Made by a program: the position numbers and the translations under genes. The notes beneath the pieces are model-generated. The model did no database searches. It was not told where the DNA came from and saw nothing but the letters and a program-made list of their open reading frames with translations. A stretch of 64,000 bases of DNA from Buchnera aphidicola (Chaitophorus sp. 3695) (lineage in GTDB: Bacteria > Pseudomonadota > Gammaproteobacteria > Enterobacterales > Enterobacteriaceae), in assembly GCF_964058985.1 (NCBI RefSeq), contig NZ_OZ060379.1:1-64000 (forward strand), given 5' to 3'. This document shows, piece by piece, positions 24,988-38,064 of the stretch (position 1 is its first letter; each line of letters begins with the position of its first letter).

Positions 24988-27261
24988 ATGACTATATTTA
25001 ATCATATATTAGGATTTCCTAGAATTGGTTTTCAAAGAGAATTAAAAATAGCTCAAGAAATGTATTGGTCTAAAAAAATATCTAAAATTAAATTAAAAAA
25101 AATTGGAAAAAAAATAAGAATTAAAAATTTAAAAACACAACAAAAAATGGGTTTAGATTTTTTATCTGTCGGAGATTTTTCTTGGTATGATCATGTTTTA
25201 TCTACAACAATGATGTTAGGAAATATTCCGAAAAGGTTTATGACTTCTAATAATAAAATAGATATTGATACATTATTTTATATAGCTCGTGGAGTTTCTG
25301 ATCATAATAACTCGACCAATCCTTCTGAAATGACTAAATGGTTTAATACTAATTATCATTATATCGTTCCAGAATTTAGTACAGATAGTGTATTTAATTT
25401 TTCTTGGAAGCAATTATTAAAAGAGATAGATGAAGCTTTATTAATAGGTAAAAATATTAAACCAGTGATTTTAGGACCTATGTCTTATCTTTGGTTAGGA
25501 AAAACTTATGAAGTAAATTTTAATCGTTTTGATTTATTAGATAAAATTTTACATGTATATAAAATTATTTTTTCTTGTTTAAAAAAAAAAGGAATTCAAT
25601 GGGTTCAAATAGATGAACCAATTTTATCTTTAGATCTTTCTCCTGTATGGAAAAAAAATTTTATATTAAGTTATAATTATTTAAAGTGTAATATAAATAT
25701 ATTATTAACTACATATTTTGGAAATATTTCTCATAATTTAGATATTATTAAAGAAATTCCTATAAAAGGAATTCATTTAGATTTAGTTTCTGGGAATTAT
25801 AATTTATCAGAATTAAAGACAAATTTTTCTCAAGATATAGTTCTTTCTTTAGGAATAGTTAATGGTAAAAATATATGGAAAACAGATCTATTAAAATATT
25901 ATTTTTTAATAAAAAAAATATTAAAATATAGAGATAATATTTGGATTGGATCTTCTTGTTCTTTAATGCATGTTCCTGTAGATATTAATCAAGAAAAAAA
26001 AATGAAAACAGAATTAAAAGTTTTGTTTTCTTTTGCAGTACAAAAATGTTATGAATTATATTTATTAAGTAATGCTTTAAACATAAATAAGACAGATTTA
26101 CTTGAATCATGGATTTTACCATTATTATCGTATAATAATATTATTAAAAATAATAAAAATAATGATATACAAGATAAAATATTAAATTTAAAGACAAAAG
26201 ATTATAAAAGAAAAAATTCTTATAAAATTCGTTATAAAAAACAAAAAAATAAATTAAATTTACCTATTTTACCTATTACTACGATTGGTTCATTTCCTCA
26301 AACGAAAGATTTAAGAGATTTAAGATCTAGTTTTAAAGAAAAATTAATTACTAAAAAAGAATATAAAAAAAAAATTTTTAAAATTATAAAATATAATATT
26401 ATTGAGCAAGAAAAATTAAATATAGATGTTTTAGTTCATGGAGAACCAGAACGTAATGATATGGTTGAATATTTTGGAGAAAATTTAGAAGGATTTTTAT
26501 TTACAGATTATGGATGGGTTCAAAGTTATGGTTCAAGATGTGTAAAACCACCTATAATATATTCTGATATATCACGTGTTAGTCCGATTACTTTAGATTG
26601 GATAAAATATGCACAATCTTTAACAAAAAAACCTGTAAAAGGTATGTTAACTGGACCTGTAACTATTTTATTATGGTCTTTTCCAAGAGAAGATATTTCA
26701 CATAAAACAATTGCTACACAAATTTCTTTAGCTTTAAAAGATGAAATATATGATTTAGAAAAAAATGGAATTAATATAATTCAAATTGATGAACCTGCTT
26801 TAAGAGAAGGTTTACCGTTAAGAGATATTGATAAGAAAAAATATCTTGATTGGGCTATAAATTCTTTTAAATTAACTGTTTCTGATGTAAAAGACAGTAC
26901 TCAAATTCATACTCATATGTGTTATTGTGAATTTAATGATATTATACAATCTATATCTGATTTAGATGCTGATGTTATTACTATTGAAACTGCTCGTTCT
27001 AATATGGAAATATTAGCTTGTTTCAAAAATTTTAAATATCCAAATAGTATTGGTCCTGGATTTTATGATATTCATTCTCCTAATATACCTAAAGAAATAG
27101 ATATTATAAAATTAATAAAAAAATCTATGAAAATTATTCCTATTAAAAAATTATGGATAAATCCTGATTGTGGTTTAAAAACACGTACTTGGATAGAAGT
27201 AAAATATGCTTTAAAAAATTTGGTATCAGCAACTTTAAAAATACGTTCTATTTTATCATAA
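24988..27261 (+). CDS. metE: Cobalamin-independent methionine synthase MetE
   Basis: Transfers the methyl group of 5-methyltetrahydrofolate to homocysteine, the last step of methionine synthesis, which Buchnera provides to the aphid. I choose ATG 24988 (MTIFNHILGFPRIG, 757 residues; 753 in E. coli) because AAGAG at 24974-24978 is too close to the in-frame ATG at 24982. Zinc-ligand regions are present: HTHMCYC, ETARS and NPDCGLKTR. The linker between the two barrels (about residues 385-420) is lysine-rich. Confidence 0.97.
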   Translation: MTIFNHILGFPRIGFQRELKIAQEMYWSKKISKIKLKKIGKKIRIKNLKTQQKMGLDFLSVGDFSWYDHVLSTTMMLGNIPKRFMTSNNKIDIDTLFYIARGVSDHNNSTNPSEMTKWFNTNYHYIVPEFSTDSVFNFSWKQLLKEIDEALLIGKNIKPVILGPMSYLWLGKTYEVNFNRFDLLDKILHVYKIIFSCLKKKGIQWVQIDEPILSLDLSPVWKKNFILSYNYLKCNINILLTTYFGNISHNLDIIKEIPIKGIHLDLVSGNYNLSELKTNFSQDIVLSLGIVNGKNIWKTDLLKYYFLIKKILKYRDNIWIGSSCSLMHVPVDINQEKKMKTELKVLFSFAVQKCYELYLLSNALNINKTDLLESWILPLLSYNNIIKNNKNNDIQDKILNLKTKDYKRKNSYKIRYKKQKNKLNLPILPITTIGSFPQTKDLRDLRSSFKEKLITKKEYKKKIFKIIKYNIIEQEKLNIDVLVHGEPERNDMVEYFGENLEGFLFTDYGWVQSYGSRCVKPPIIYSDISRVSPITLDWIKYAQSLTKKPVKGMLTGPVTILLWSFPREDISHKTIATQISLALKDEIYDLEKNGINIIQIDEPALREGLPLRDIDKKKYLDWAINSFKLTVSDVKDSTQIHTHMCYCEFNDIIQSISDLDADVITIETARSNMEILACFKNFKYPNSIGPGFYDIHSPNIPKEIDIIKLIKKSMKIIPIKKLWINPDCGLKTRTWIEVKYALKNLVSATLKIRSILS

Positions 27262-27270
27262 ATTTAACAG

Positions 27271-27304
27271 GAAATTTTAGCAAAATTTGATTTGCTAAAA
27301 TTTC
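27271..27304 (+). terminator. Terminator hairpin after metE
   Basis: GAAATTTTAGCAAA (27271-27284) pairs perfectly with TTTGCTAAAATTTC (27291-27304), a 14-bp stem with a 6-base loop, followed by TAATTTTAATTTTTT. It lies 9 bases after the metE stop. Confidence 0.85.
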
Positions 27305-27441
27305 TAATTTTAATTTTTTAAATTTAAAATATAAATTTTATATAATAATTTTTATTTTAATAGAAATTTTGATGTTTTTTTTTAATTATATTTTGTTATA
27401 TTTAAATATTTAATAGATAAAATTATTACATTAATTTATAT

Positions 27442-29022
27442 TTAATGTTTAAAATGTCTAATATTTGTAAATATCATAGATATATTTTTTTTATTAGATA
27501 ATTTAATAATTTCTGGATCTTTTATAGATCCTCCAGGTTGAATTATACATGATATATTTTTTTTTTTAGCTTCTAAAATATTATCTTCAAATGTTAAAAA
27601 TGCATCTGAAGCTAATGTAATATTTTTAAGTTTTTTATGATTCTGATTTATTTTAGAATTTGCATTTTTAATTGCAAAAATTCTGCTAGTTTGTCCACTT
27701 CCAATGGAAATAGTAGAGCTTTTATAGATATATACAATCGCATTTGATTTAGAAAATTTAGCTATTTTCCATCCAAAAATTGCATTTTTTATTTCTGATT
27801 TGTTAGGAATTTTTTGAGTTTTTATATTCCATTTTTTAAAATTAAATTCATCATAATCTTTTTCTTGAATTAAAAATCTATTATTGATAGATTTTATTTC
27901 AAAATTTTGTAAAAAATCAATTTTTTGATTATTAGTTGTTAATATTCTTAAATTTTTTTTATAGTTTAAAATTTTTAATGTTTTTTTAGAAAAATCTGGT
28001 GCGATTATTATTTCTACGAATTGATTTTTTAAAATTAATTTTATAGTTTGAGAATTAATTTTTTTATTAAATGCAATTATTCCACCAAATGCAGAAATAG
28101 GATCACATTTGTATGCATTAATATATGCTTTTAAAATATTTTTTTTTGTGGAAGCGCCGCATGGTGTACCATGTTTTATAATTACACAAGATGGTTTTTT
28201 AAATTGAAATACGCATTCTAAAGCGATATTAGAATCTAAAATATTATTATAAGATAATTTTTTTCCTTGAATTTTTTCTAAAATTTTTTTATTTTTTTTA
28301 AATATATTATTGTTGAAATATATAGCTGCTTTTTGATGTTTATTTTCTCCATAAATTAATTCTTTTTCTTTTTTTAGAATTAAGTTAATTTTTTTAGGAA
28401 ACAATTTATTTTTTAATTTTTTTTTATATTTTAAATTATATTTTTTTTTAAAAAATTTATATATATTATATTCATAATTATAAGAATATTTAAATGCTTT
28501 CATAGCTAATTTTAATCTTTCTTTTTTAGAAAATTTATTTTTTTTATGTTTAAATTTTTCTATTATGAAATCATAATCTTCAATATCAACTATAACTATA
28601 ACTTTTTTGTAATTTTTTGCAGCAGCTCTAATTAATGATGGTCCACCAATATCTATATATTTTTTAAAATTTTTTATTTTTTTATTATTAGATTTAATAA
28701 TTTTTTCAAACGGATAAAAATTACATACAACAAAATCTATCGAGATATTTTTTTTTTCGATATTATTTTTCTTAGAATTACTTAAAATTCCAGAATATAT
28801 TTTTGGATGTAACGTTTTAATTTGACCATTCATACTTTCTTTGAATTTAGTATAATGAGATATTTTTTTACAAGGAATATTATTATTAATTAAAGTTTTT
28901 CGAGTTCCTGAAGTAGATAAAATTTTTATGTTATTTTTATTAAATGATTTTGATAATGTAATAATTTTAGATTTATTAAATACACTAATTAACACGTTTT
29001 TTTGATTTTTATAGGTTATCAT
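27442..29022 (-). CDS. purH: Bifunctional AICAR transformylase / IMP cyclohydrolase PurH
   Basis: Last two steps of IMP synthesis; it also consumes the AICAR released by histidine biosynthesis. It has 526 residues (529 in E. coli). The N-terminal cyclohydrolase domain shows STSGTRKTL and MNGQIKTLHPKIYSGIL; the transformylase domain has the catalytic Lys-His pair in IKHGTPCGAS and ends with ASDAFLTFED and IQPGGSIKD. purD, its operon partner in E. coli, is absent downstream. Confidence 0.97.
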   Translation of the reverse strand: MITYKNQKNVLISVFNKSKIITLSKSFNKNNIKILSTSGTRKTLINNNIPCKKISHYTKFKESMNGQIKTLHPKIYSGILSNSKKNNIEKKNISIDFVVCNFYPFEKIIKSNNKKIKNFKKYIDIGGPSLIRAAAKNYKKVIVIVDIEDYDFIIEKFKHKKNKFSKKERLKLAMKAFKYSYNYEYNIYKFFKKKYNLKYKKKLKNKLFPKKINLILKKEKELIYGENKHQKAAIYFNNNIFKKNKKILEKIQGKKLSYNNILDSNIALECVFQFKKPSCVIIKHGTPCGASTKKNILKAYINAYKCDPISAFGGIIAFNKKINSQTIKLILKNQFVEIIIAPDFSKKTLKILNYKKNLRILTTNNQKIDFLQNFEIKSINNRFLIQEKDYDEFNFKKWNIKTQKIPNKSEIKNAIFGWKIAKFSKSNAIVYIYKSSTISIGSGQTSRIFAIKNANSKINQNHKKLKNITLASDAFLTFEDNILEAKKKNISCIIQPGGSIKDPEIIKLSNKKNISMIFTNIRHFKH

Positions 29023-29136
29023 ATTTATCTTTAAAATTTAAAATAAAATTATAGAATTATAATAAAATTTTTTTAGAGATATTATTTATGTTAAATTTAT
29101 AAAATTTAGTATATAATAATTCTATTATAATGATTT

Positions 29137-29170
29137 AATTAGCAGGGATTTTTTGATTTCCCTACTAATT
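29137..29170 (-). terminator. Hairpin between hupA and purH
   Basis: AATTAG-C-AGGGA (29137-29148) pairs with TCCCT-A-CTAATT (29159-29170) with one mismatch and a 10-base loop. It is the G+C-richest element of the spacer and lies downstream of hupA on the minus strand, upstream of purH. No strong U-tract follows on the minus strand. Confidence 0.55.
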
Positions 29171-29201
29171 TTATTAGAATATATTTTTTAGTATACAAAA
29201 T

Positions 29202-29474
29202 TTATTTAACTGCTTTTTTCAAAGTTTTTCCAGAAATAAAAGAAGGAATTTTTGTTGCTAATATTTGAATTTCTTTCCCAGTTTTTGGATTTCTTCCTGT
29301 TCTAGCTGATCTTTTATTAATTTTGAATGTTCCAAATCCAACTAATTGTACATTTTCTTCTTTTTTAAGAGAATTAGTAATTTCAGATAATATAGTATCT
29401 AATATATATTTTGTTTTAATTTTAGAAATTAAAGATTTTTTTGCAACAATGTCTATTAGTTGTGATTTATTCAT
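29202..29474 (-). CDS. hupA: DNA-binding protein HU-alpha
   Basis: Small histone-like protein that bends and compacts DNA. It has 90 residues as in E. coli, starts [18 protein letters not shown], and has the DNA-binding arm with [12 protein letters not shown]. Shine-Dalgarno AAGGAT precedes the ATG. In E. coli hupA likewise lies between purHD and rpoC, so this order is ancestral. Confidence 0.98.
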   Translation of the reverse strand: MNKSQLIDIVAKKSLISKIKTKYILDTILSEITNSLKKEENVQLVGFGTFKINKRSARTGRNPKTGKEIQILATKIPSFISGKTLKKAVK

Positions 29475-29626
29475 TTTTTAATCCTTAGTAATAAAAATAA
29501 TATTTATAGAAAAATTTTATTATATGTTGAAATTACTTATAATAAAAAATTTTAAGAAACATATTTTAAAAAATAATTTAAATTTATATCTTTACATAAT
29601 TTTTAAAATTTTAATTTTTTAAATTT

Positions 29627-32600
29627 TTAAAGATTGTGAGAATTCAATAATTCTGATAAATTTGCAGATGCTTCTTCTACACTAATTTTTTTATTTATAC
29701 GATTTTTATTTTTTATATTATTTCTAGTTCGATATATATAATTATGAAATAATCTATTTTGATGATATTCATAACCAGTACCAGCAGGAATTAAGCGACC
29801 TACAATAACATTTTCTTTTAATCCTCTTAATTCATCTATTTTTCCAGCTACGGCTGATTCTGTAAGAACTCTTGTAGTTTCTTGAAATGATGCAGCTGAA
29901 ATAAAAGATTCTGTAGCTAAAGACGCTTTAGTAATTCCTAATAAATCTCGATTATATATAATGATTTTTTTTTGTTTCTTTTTTAAATCTCTATTAGTCA
30001 TTCTAATTTTAAAATATTCTATTTGTTCTCCATCTAAAAATTCTGAATCACCATGATCAATAATAGTTGCTTTTCTTAACATTTGTCTAATAATTACTTC
30101 AATATGTTTATCATTAATTTTAACTCCTTGTAATCGATATACCTCTTGTACTTCATTTACAATATATCTTGTAACAGATTGTACACCACGTAGTCTTAAA
30201 ATGTCATGAGAAGATTCTGGACCATCGGAAATGATATCACCTTTTTCTACACGTTCACCTTCAAAAACATTTAGTTGCCTCCATTTTGGTATCATTTCTT
30301 CATATGTATTTTTTTTGTTTATAGAATTAATAATTAATCTTCTTTTTCCTTTTGTTTCTTTTCCAAAAGATATAATTCCATCTTTTTCAGCTAATATTGC
30401 TAGTTCTTTTGGTTTTCTTGCTTCAAACAAATCAGCTACTCGAGGTAATCCTCCTGTGATATCTTTTGTACTTACAGATTCTTGTGGAACTCTTGCTAAA
30501 GTATCTCCAGATTTAATTTGTACTCCGTCATGAAGTTGAACAATAGTTTTTCCAGGTAAAAAATATTGTGCAGGCATAGTAGTTCCAGGAATAAACACAT
30601 CTGTTCCATCAGCATGAATAATTTTTAAAGAAGGTCTTAATTCTTTACCTAAAGTATTTCTTTCTGCTACATCTAAAATAATTATAGATGATAATCCAGT
30701 TAATTCATCTGTTTGTCTAATGATACTTTGTCCATCTAACATATCTATAAATTTTAAATATCCATTGACTTCTGTAATAACTGGAATAGTATGTGGATCC
30801 CAAACTGCTACAATTTCTCTAGAATATACTTTTTCTCCATTACGTTTTTCTAAAATAGCTCCATAAGGAATTTTATAACTTTCTTTAGTTTGACCTATTG
30901 AATCAATAATATTTAATTCTACATTACGAGCAGTAATAATTGTTTTTCCTAATGAATTAATAACTGATTTGGAACTACTTAATTTGATTATTCCATCATT
31001 TTTAATTTGTATATTAGATTCTGTAGCAATTCTTGAAGCAGCTCCTCCAATATGAAAAGTTCTCATAGTTAATTGTGTTCCAGGTTCACCAATAGACTGT
31101 GCAGCAATAACACCTATTGCTTCTCCTTTTTGAACTAATTTACCTCTGGCTAAATCACGTCCATAACAATATGCACATACTCCAAAATTTGTTTCACAAT
31201 GAACTACTGAACGAACTTCAACATTATCAATAGAATGCATTTCTAAAATATCACAGTATTTTTCATTTAATAAAGTATTTTTTTTAATTAATATTTTTTT
31301 AGAGTTGTTTTTTAAAATATTATTCAATGTTACTCTTCCTAAAACTCTTTCTCTTAATGGTTCTTTTATATTTCCTCCTTCGATTATAGAAGTCATTATA
31401 ATTCCATTTTTAGTTTGGCAATCATTTTCTGTTACTACAAGATCTTGCGCTACGTCAACTAATCTACGTGTTAGATAACCAGAATTTGCAGTTTTTAAAG
31501 CTGTATCAGCTAAACCTTTTCTTGCTCCATGTGTAGAAATAAAATATTGTAAAACATTTAATCCTTCTCTAAAATTTGCTGTAATAGGTGTTTCTATAAT
31601 TGAACCATCGGGTTTAGCCATTAAACCTCGCATTCCTGCTAATTGTCTTATTTGAGCTGCTGATCCTCTAGCTCCAGAATCTGCCATAATAAAAATGTTA
31701 TTGAATGAACTTTGTTTTTTAATTGTTTCTTTTTTTGTTTTAATATACGTTGTAGATAAATTTTCCATCATGGCTTGAGAAACTTTTTCATTAGCTGTAG
31801 ACCAAATATCTACGACTTTATTATATCTCTCGCCTGCAGTAACTAATCCGGATTGAAATTGTTCTTGTATTTCTAATACTTCTAATTTAGCATCTTTAAT
31901 AATGCTTGTTTTTTCTTTAGGAATTTCTATATCATCCATACCTACAGATGATCCAGATCTTGCAGCATATGCAAATCCAGTATACATTATTTGATCTGCA
32001 AAAATGACTGTTTTTTTAATACCTAAGATTCTATAACATGTATTAATCATTGCAGAAATTGTATTTTTTCTTAGAGTTTGGTTTACTAAAGAAAATGATA
32101 AACCTTTAGGAACAATGTTCCATAATATAGATCTTCCTATAGTAGTTTTAATTATTTTTCTATATTTTTTGTGAATTTTTTTATTTTTTTTTATGTATTC
32201 AGTGATACGAACATTAACAATAGAATGTAGGTCTGCTAATCCTAATTGATATACTTTTTCAGCTTCTTTTGGTCCAGAAAGAAGCATATTTTGTCCTTTT
32301 CCATGAATTTTTTTTCTTGTCATATAATATAATCCAAGTACTACATCTTGAGATGGTACAATAATTGGTTCACCGTTAGCTGGTGAAAGAATATTATTAG
32401 TAGACATCATCAAATTTTTAGCTTCATTTTGAGCTTCTATAGTAAGTGGTATATGTACAGCCATTTGATCTCCATCAAAATCTGCGTTATATGCAGCACA
32501 TACTAATGGATGTAATTGAATTGCTTTTCCTTCAACAAGTATTGGTTTAAATGCTTGTATACCTAATCTATGTAAAGTAGGAGCTCTATTTAATAATACA

Positions 32601-33859
32601 GGATGTTTTTGAATTACTTCATCTAAAATGTCCCATACTATAGGATCTTCTCTTTCAACCATTTTTTTAGCAGATTTAATTGTATTTGCTAAATTTTTGC
32701 GTTCTAGTTTACCATATATAAATGGTTTAAATAATTCTAATGCCATTTTTTTAGGTAATCCACATTGATTTAGTTTTAGATACGGACCTACTGTAATAAC
32801 TGATCTTCCTGAATAATCTACTCTTTTTCCGAGAAGATTTTGACGAAATCTTCCTTGTTTGCCTTTAATCATATCAGCTAAAGATTTTAATGGTCTTTTA
32901 TTAGAACCAATAATCGCTCTTCCTCTTCTTCCATTATCTAGAAGTGCATCTACTGATTCTTGAAGCATTCTTTTTTCATTTCTTACTATAATATCTGGAG
33001 CAGATAATTCTATTAATCGTTTTAAACGATTATTACGATTAATTACTCTTCTATATAAATCATTTAAATCAGATGTAGCAAATCTTCCTCCGTCTAGTGG
33101 AACTAAAGGTCTTAAATCTGGCGGAAGAATAGGTAAAACAGTTAAAATCATCCATTCTGGTTTATTTCTTGAATTAATAAAAGATTCAATTAATTTTACT
33201 CTTTTAGTTGTTTTTTTTTTTTTAGTTTCTGAATGAGTTTTATTTAGTTCTTTTTTTAGTTTCTTATATTCTTTTTTTAAATTAATATTTTTTAAAAGAA
33301 TTTGTATAGCTTCAGCACCCATTTCTGCTTGAAAATCATCTCCAAATTCTTCTATTGCTTCAGCATTTTGTTCTTCTGAAAAAATAGTTCCAATTTTTAG
33401 AGTAGTCATTCCACTATTAATTACTACATAGGATTCAAAATATAAAACGCGTTCGATATCTCTTAAAGGCATATCTAAAAGTAGCCCAATTCTTGATGGT
33501 AAAGATTTTAAAAACCAAATATGAGCAATGGGAGATGCTAGTTCTATATGACCCATTCTTTCTCTTCTTACTTTACTTTGAGTGACTTCTACACCGCATT
33601 TTTCGCAAACAACGCCTCTATGTTTTAATCTTTTATATTTTCCACATAAACACTCGTAGTCTTTTACTGGTCCAAAAATTCTAGCACAAAATAATCCATC
33701 TCTTTCAGGTTTAAATGTTCTATAATTAATTGTTTCTGGTTTTTTAATTTCGCCATGTGACCAAGATCGAATAACTTCAGGAGAAGATAGAGAAATTTGT
33801 ATTGCATTAAAATCTTTAATGTAGCTTTTAGATTTAATAAATTTAAATAGTTCTTTCAA
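29627..33859 (-). CDS. rpoC: RNA polymerase subunit beta-prime
   Basis: Largest subunit of RNA polymerase. The 1410 residues compare with 1407 in E. coli. The N-terminal zinc ribbon is seen in [19 protein letters not shown], the catalytic Mg-binding loop in [12 protein letters not shown], and the second zinc site in [19 protein letters not shown]. It is 70 bases downstream of rpoB in the usual rplKA/rplJL-rpoBC order. Confidence 0.99.
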   Translation of the reverse strand: MKELFKFIKSKSYIKDFNAIQISLSSPEVIRSWSHGEIKKPETINYRTFKPERDGLFCARIFGPVKDYECLCGKYKRLKHRGVVCEKCGVEVTQSKVRRERMGHIELASPIAHIWFLKSLPSRIGLLLDMPLRDIERVLYFESYVVINSGMTTLKIGTIFSEEQNAEAIEEFGDDFQAEMGAEAIQILLKNINLKKEYKKLKKELNKTHSETKKKKTTKRVKLIESFINSRNKPEWMILTVLPILPPDLRPLVPLDGGRFATSDLNDLYRRVINRNNRLKRLIELSAPDIIVRNEKRMLQESVDALLDNGRRGRAIIGSNKRPLKSLADMIKGKQGRFRQNLLGKRVDYSGRSVITVGPYLKLNQCGLPKKMALELFKPFIYGKLERKNLANTIKSAKKMVEREDPIVWDILDEVIQKHPVLLNRAPTLHRLGIQAFKPILVEGKAIQLHPLVCAAYNADFDGDQMAVHIPLTIEAQNEAKNLMMSTNNILSPANGEPIIVPSQDVVLGLYYMTRKKIHGKGQNMLLSGPKEAEKVYQLGLADLHSIVNVRITEYIKKNKKIHKKYRKIIKTTIGRSILWNIVPKGLSFSLVNQTLRKNTISAMINTCYRILGIKKTVIFADQIMYTGFAYAARSGSSVGMDDIEIPKEKTSIIKDAKLEVLEIQEQFQSGLVTAGERYNKVVDIWSTANEKVSQAMMENLSTTYIKTKKETIKKQSSFNNIFIMADSGARGSAAQIRQLAGMRGLMAKPDGSIIETPITANFREGLNVLQYFISTHGARKGLADTALKTANSGYLTRRLVDVAQDLVVTENDCQTKNGIIMTSIIEGGNIKEPLRERVLGRVTLNNILKNNSKKILIKKNTLLNEKYCDILEMHSIDNVEVRSVVHCETNFGVCAYCYGRDLARGKLVQKGEAIGVIAAQSIGEPGTQLTMRTFHIGGAASRIATESNIQIKNDGIIKLSSSKSVINSLGKTIITARNVELNIIDSIGQTKESYKIPYGAILEKRNGEKVYSREIVAVWDPHTIPVITEVNGYLKFIDMLDGQSIIRQTDELTGLSSIIILDVAERNTLGKELRPSLKIIHADGTDVFIPGTTMPAQYFLPGKTIVQLHDGVQIKSGDTLARVPQESVSTKDITGGLPRVADLFEARKPKELAILAEKDGIISFGKETKGKRRLIINSINKKNTYEEMIPKWRQLNVFEGERVEKGDIISDGPESSHDILRLRGVQSVTRYIVNEVQEVYRLQGVKINDKHIEVIIRQMLRKATIIDHGDSEFLDGEQIEYFKIRMTNRDLKKKQKKIIIYNRDLLGITKASLATESFISAASFQETTRVLTESAVAGKIDELRGLKENVIVGRLIPAGTGYEYHQNRLFHNYIYRTRNNIKNKNRINKKISVEEASANLSELLNSHNL

Positions 33860-33929
33860 AAATTTTTTTCCTATATTTATAAGTATTATTTTAAAAATTC
33901 TATTATTTTAAATATAAAAAATTTTTTAT

Positions 33930-36900
33930 TTAATTTTTTAACGCGATATTAATACCCAATGAACGAATTTCTTTTAAGAGTACATTAAAAGATTCAGGCA
34001 TACCAGGTTCCATAATATGTTTTCCATCTACAATATTTTTATATATTTTAGTTCTTCCACTTACATCATCAGATTTTACAGTTAGCATTTCTTGTAACGT
34101 ATAAGAAGCTCCATAAGCTTCTAATGCCCATACTTCCATTTCTCCAAATCTTTGACCTCCAAATTGCGCTTTTCCTCCTAATGGTTGTTGTGTAACTAAA
34201 CTATATGATCCTGTAGATCTTGCATGCATTTTATCATCTACTAAATGATTTAATTTTAAAATATACATGTATCCTACTGTAACTGGTTTTTCAAATTTTT
34301 CTCCTGTACGTCCATCAAATAAAGAAATTTGACCAGAATCAGGAATGTCTGCAAGTGATAAGAATTCTTTGATATTTTTTTCTTTAGCTCCATCAAATAC
34401 TGGTGTTGCAACAGGGATTCCTTTTTTATAATTATTCGCTAAGCATAAAATTTCTTCATCAGAGAATTGTTCTAAGTTAATTTTTTGACGTTTATGGTTT
34501 CCTATATTAAATGTTTTTTGCATAAAATTTCTAATTTTTGAAATTTTTTTATATTTTTTTAAAATTTTTTCTATTTTTTCTCCAATACCTCTAGCTGCCA
34601 TTCCTAAATGTGTTTCCAATATTTGCCCAATATTCATTCTAGAAGGAACTCCTAATGGATTTAAAACAATGTCTATTGGTATTCCATTTACATCATATGG
34701 CATATCTTCTACTGGATTAATTTTAGATATAACCCCTTTATTTCCATGTCTTCCAGCCATTTTGTCACCTGTTTGTAGATATCTTTTTACAGCTAAATAA
34801 ATTTTTACTATTTTTAAAATTCCAGGTGATAGATCATCTCCTTTTTTAATTTTTTTCTTTTTATCTCTTATTTTTTTATGAAATTTTTTTGCAAGTAATT
34901 TATGTTGTTTTTGTAATTTTTTTAAAATAATTTTCGATTCTTTATTTTTTAATTTTAAAAGAAAAAGTTTTTCTATAGGTTGATTTTTAAAATTTTCATA
35001 TAATAGATCTTCTTTAACTAAAATAGATTTAACTTGTCTCAATAAATCTAATTCAAACATTTTTTTTTCTTCTAATAAATCTTTTTCAATTTGTTTAATT
35101 TGCATTTCTTCAATTTCAATTGTTCTTTTATCTTTTTTAATTCCATCTCGAGTAAAAATTTGAACGTCAATAACAGTTCCGAAAACTCCATTAGGAGCTC
35201 TTAAAGAAGTATCTTTTACATCAGAAGCTTTTTCTCCAAAAATTGCGCGAAGTAATTTTTCTTCTGGAGTAAGTTGAGTTTCTCCTTTAGGTGTAACTTT
35301 TCCTACTAATATATCTCCTCCACGTACTTCTGCACCAATATAAACAATTCCTGATTCATCTAATTTAGATAGCGCAGATTCACCGATATTCGGTATATCT
35401 GAAGTGATTTCTTCTGCACCTAATTTTGTATCTCTAGAAATACATGATAATTCTTGAATATGAATACTTGTAAATCTATCTTCTATAACAACTTTTTCTG
35501 AAATAAGTATAGAATCTTCAAAATTATAACCATTCCATGGCATAAAAGCGACTCTCATATTTTGTCCTAAAGCAAGTTCACCTAAATCAGTAGCTGGTCC
35601 ATCACTTAAAACATCTCCTTTCGTAATAGTATCTTTCAAGGAAATACAAGGAGTTTGATTAATACATGTATTTTGATTAGAACGTTTATATTTAATTAAA
35701 TGATAAATATCTATTCCAGCTTGATTTTTTTTAATTTCTTTTTTATGAACTTTGATTACTATTCTAGAAGCATCAATATAATTTACAATACCTCCTCTTT
35801 TTGCAATTATAGTAACTCCAGAATCTATTGCAACTGATCTTTCCATTCCTGTACCAACTAAAGGTTTTTCTGATTTTAGTACTGGTACAGCTTGTCTTTG
35901 CATATTTGCTCCCATCAGTGCACGATTTGCATCATCGTGTTCTAAAAAAGGAATTAAAGATGCTCCTACAGATACCATTTGTTGATTGGATACATCCATA
36001 TAATCTATTTGTTTTTTTTTAAACAATCTAGATTCGTTTTTATATCTACATGTAATTAATTTATCTATAATTTTTTTTTTAGAATTTAAATTAGTATTTG
36101 CTTGGGCAATAATAAAATTTCCTTCTTCAATAGCAGATAAATATTCTATTTTATCTGTAACATATCCATGAGATACTTTTCTATAAGGAGTTTCTAAAAA
36201 TCCATATTTATTAGTACGTGCATATACTGATAAAGAATTTATTAATCCAATATTTGGTCCTTCTGGAGTTTCAATTGGACATACTCTTCCATAATGTGTA
36301 GGATGTACATCTCTGACTTCAAATCCAGCTCTTTCTCGTGTTAAACCACCGATTCCAAGAGCAGAAATTCTTCTTTTATGAGTAATTTCTGAAAGAGGAT
36401 TATTTTGATCCATAAATTGTGATAGTTGACTTGATCCAAAAAATTCCTTTACAGCAGCTGAAATTGGTTTAGCGTTTATCATATCTTGAGGCATTAACAC
36501 ATCAATATCACCAATAGATAATCTTTCTTTAACAGCTCTTTCTACTCTAATTAGTCCAACTCTGAATTGATTTTCTACCATTTCTCCTACAGAACGAACT
36601 CTTCTATTACCTAAATGGTCAATATCATCAATTTCTCCTTTTCCGTTTCTGATACTAATTAATTTTTGAATAACATCGATTATATCTTTTTTATTAAGAA
36701 TATTTTTTCCAGTAATTTTTTTTCTAGAAACTGATCTATTAAATTTCATTCTTCCTACAGAAGATAAATCATATTTTTCTTTTGAAAAAAATAAAGATTC
36801 AAATAATTTTTCAGAAGCTTCTTTTGTTGGTGGTTCTCCTGGTCTCAACATTCTATAAATTTCAAATAACGCACTAAATTTATCTGTAGTAAAGTCAATT

Positions 36901-37952
36901 TTTAGTGTTTCAGAAATGTATGGACCATGATCTAAATCATTTGTAAATATAGTTTTTATTATATTAATATTAGCTTCTTTGATCTTTTTTATAATTTCTA
37001 AAGTAAATTTTTCATTAGAAGAAATAATTAATTTATCATTTTGATCAAAATAATCTTGAGAAGATATTTTTCCAATAAGATATTCAATTGGTACATTAAT
37101 AGAATTTACATTATTTTTTTTTAATTTTCTAATATGTTTTGCAGTTACTCTTTGGTTTTTTTTTAAGTATATTATATTATTTTTTTTGATATGAAAAGAA
37201 ACTGTCTCACCTCTTAATCTTTCTGGAATTAATTTCATTTTTAAAGATTTATCTTGAAATTCAAAAATATTTTTTTCAAAAAAAATTTTTAATATTTCTG
37301 GAGTATGATATCCTAATGCTTTTAATAAAATTGTAACTGGAAACTTTCTACGTCGATCAATTCTAACAAATAAATGATCTTTTGGATCAAATTCAAAATC
37401 TATCCAAGATCCTCTATAAGGAATAATTCTTGCATTATATAGTATTTTTCCTGATGAATGTGTTTTTCCTTTATCACTATCAAAAAAAACACCTGGGCTT
37501 CGATGTAATTGTGATACTACGACACGTTCAGTTCCATTTATGATAAAAGTTCCATTTTTAGTCATAATAGGAATTTCTCCCATATAAACTTCTTGTTCTT
37601 TAATATCTTTAATTTTTTTATTTAATGTATCTTTTTCATATATAATTAAACGTAAAGTAACTTTTAATGGAACTGCGTATGTTGTTCCTCTAATATGACA
37701 TTCCATCATATTAAAACTTTTTTTTCCTAATCTATATTTTACGTATTGAATTTCAGCGCTTTCATTATAACTTTTTATAGGAAATACTGATTTTAAAGCG
37801 GATTCTATTCCATTTGCTTTGTTTTTATTATGGTCCATAAATTTTTTAAATGAATCAATTTGAATTGATAGCAAGTAAGGAATATCTAAGACTTGAGGTT
37901 TTTGTCCAAAATCTTTTCTAATTCGTTTTTTTTCTGTATAGGAATAAACCAT
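33930..37952 (-). CDS. rpoB: RNA polymerase subunit beta
   Basis: Second large subunit of RNA polymerase, 1340 residues (1342 in E. coli). The rifampicin-binding cluster [19 protein letters not shown] is conserved, but the following [14 protein letters not shown] of E. coli reads [14 protein letters not shown]: residue 534 is Ile (ATC) where E. coli has P535. The C-terminal [17 protein letters not shown] is intact. A lysine-rich stretch sits near residues 970-1050. A stem-loop lies between rplL and this gene. Confidence 0.99.
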   Translation of the reverse strand: MVYSYTEKKRIRKDFGQKPQVLDIPYLLSIQIDSFKKFMDHNKNKANGIESALKSVFPIKSYNESAEIQYVKYRLGKKSFNMMECHIRGTTYAVPLKVTLRLIIYEKDTLNKKIKDIKEQEVYMGEIPIMTKNGTFIINGTERVVVSQLHRSPGVFFDSDKGKTHSSGKILYNARIIPYRGSWIDFEFDPKDHLFVRIDRRRKFPVTILLKALGYHTPEILKIFFEKNIFEFQDKSLKMKLIPERLRGETVSFHIKKNNIIYLKKNQRVTAKHIRKLKKNNVNSINVPIEYLIGKISSQDYFDQNDKLIISSNEKFTLEIIKKIKEANINIIKTIFTNDLDHGPYISETLKIDFTTDKFSALFEIYRMLRPGEPPTKEASEKLFESLFFSKEKYDLSSVGRMKFNRSVSRKKITGKNILNKKDIIDVIQKLISIRNGKGEIDDIDHLGNRRVRSVGEMVENQFRVGLIRVERAVKERLSIGDIDVLMPQDMINAKPISAAVKEFFGSSQLSQFMDQNNPLSEITHKRRISALGIGGLTRERAGFEVRDVHPTHYGRVCPIETPEGPNIGLINSLSVYARTNKYGFLETPYRKVSHGYVTDKIEYLSAIEEGNFIIAQANTNLNSKKKIIDKLITCRYKNESRLFKKKQIDYMDVSNQQMVSVGASLIPFLEHDDANRALMGANMQRQAVPVLKSEKPLVGTGMERSVAIDSGVTIIAKRGGIVNYIDASRIVIKVHKKEIKKNQAGIDIYHLIKYKRSNQNTCINQTPCISLKDTITKGDVLSDGPATDLGELALGQNMRVAFMPWNGYNFEDSILISEKVVIEDRFTSIHIQELSCISRDTKLGAEEITSDIPNIGESALSKLDESGIVYIGAEVRGGDILVGKVTPKGETQLTPEEKLLRAIFGEKASDVKDTSLRAPNGVFGTVIDVQIFTRDGIKKDKRTIEIEEMQIKQIEKDLLEEKKMFELDLLRQVKSILVKEDLLYENFKNQPIEKLFLLKLKNKESKIILKKLQKQHKLLAKKFHKKIRDKKKKIKKGDDLSPGILKIVKIYLAVKRYLQTGDKMAGRHGNKGVISKINPVEDMPYDVNGIPIDIVLNPLGVPSRMNIGQILETHLGMAARGIGEKIEKILKKYKKISKIRNFMQKTFNIGNHKRQKINLEQFSDEEILCLANNYKKGIPVATPVFDGAKEKNIKEFLSLADIPDSGQISLFDGRTGEKFEKPVTVGYMYILKLNHLVDDKMHARSTGSYSLVTQQPLGGKAQFGGQRFGEMEVWALEAYGASYTLQEMLTVKSDDVSGRTKIYKNIVDGKHIMEPGMPESFNVLLKEIRSLGINIALKN

Positions 37953-38064
37953 TGAATTTCTCTATTGAATAAAAGTTTTGTTGAAAATAAATTTTTTAAA
38001 AATAATTAATATTTTTTAAAAAATTTTAAATTTATTTAAAATTTTTATATTAGAAATTTTGTAT

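Noticed and set aside
30231..30533. 100-codon plus-strand frame inside rpoC, and similar frames at 35828, 55942, 57809, 15872, 22873, 8236 and 40641
   Set aside because: All lie opposite conserved coding sequence and show no start signals or recognisable domains.
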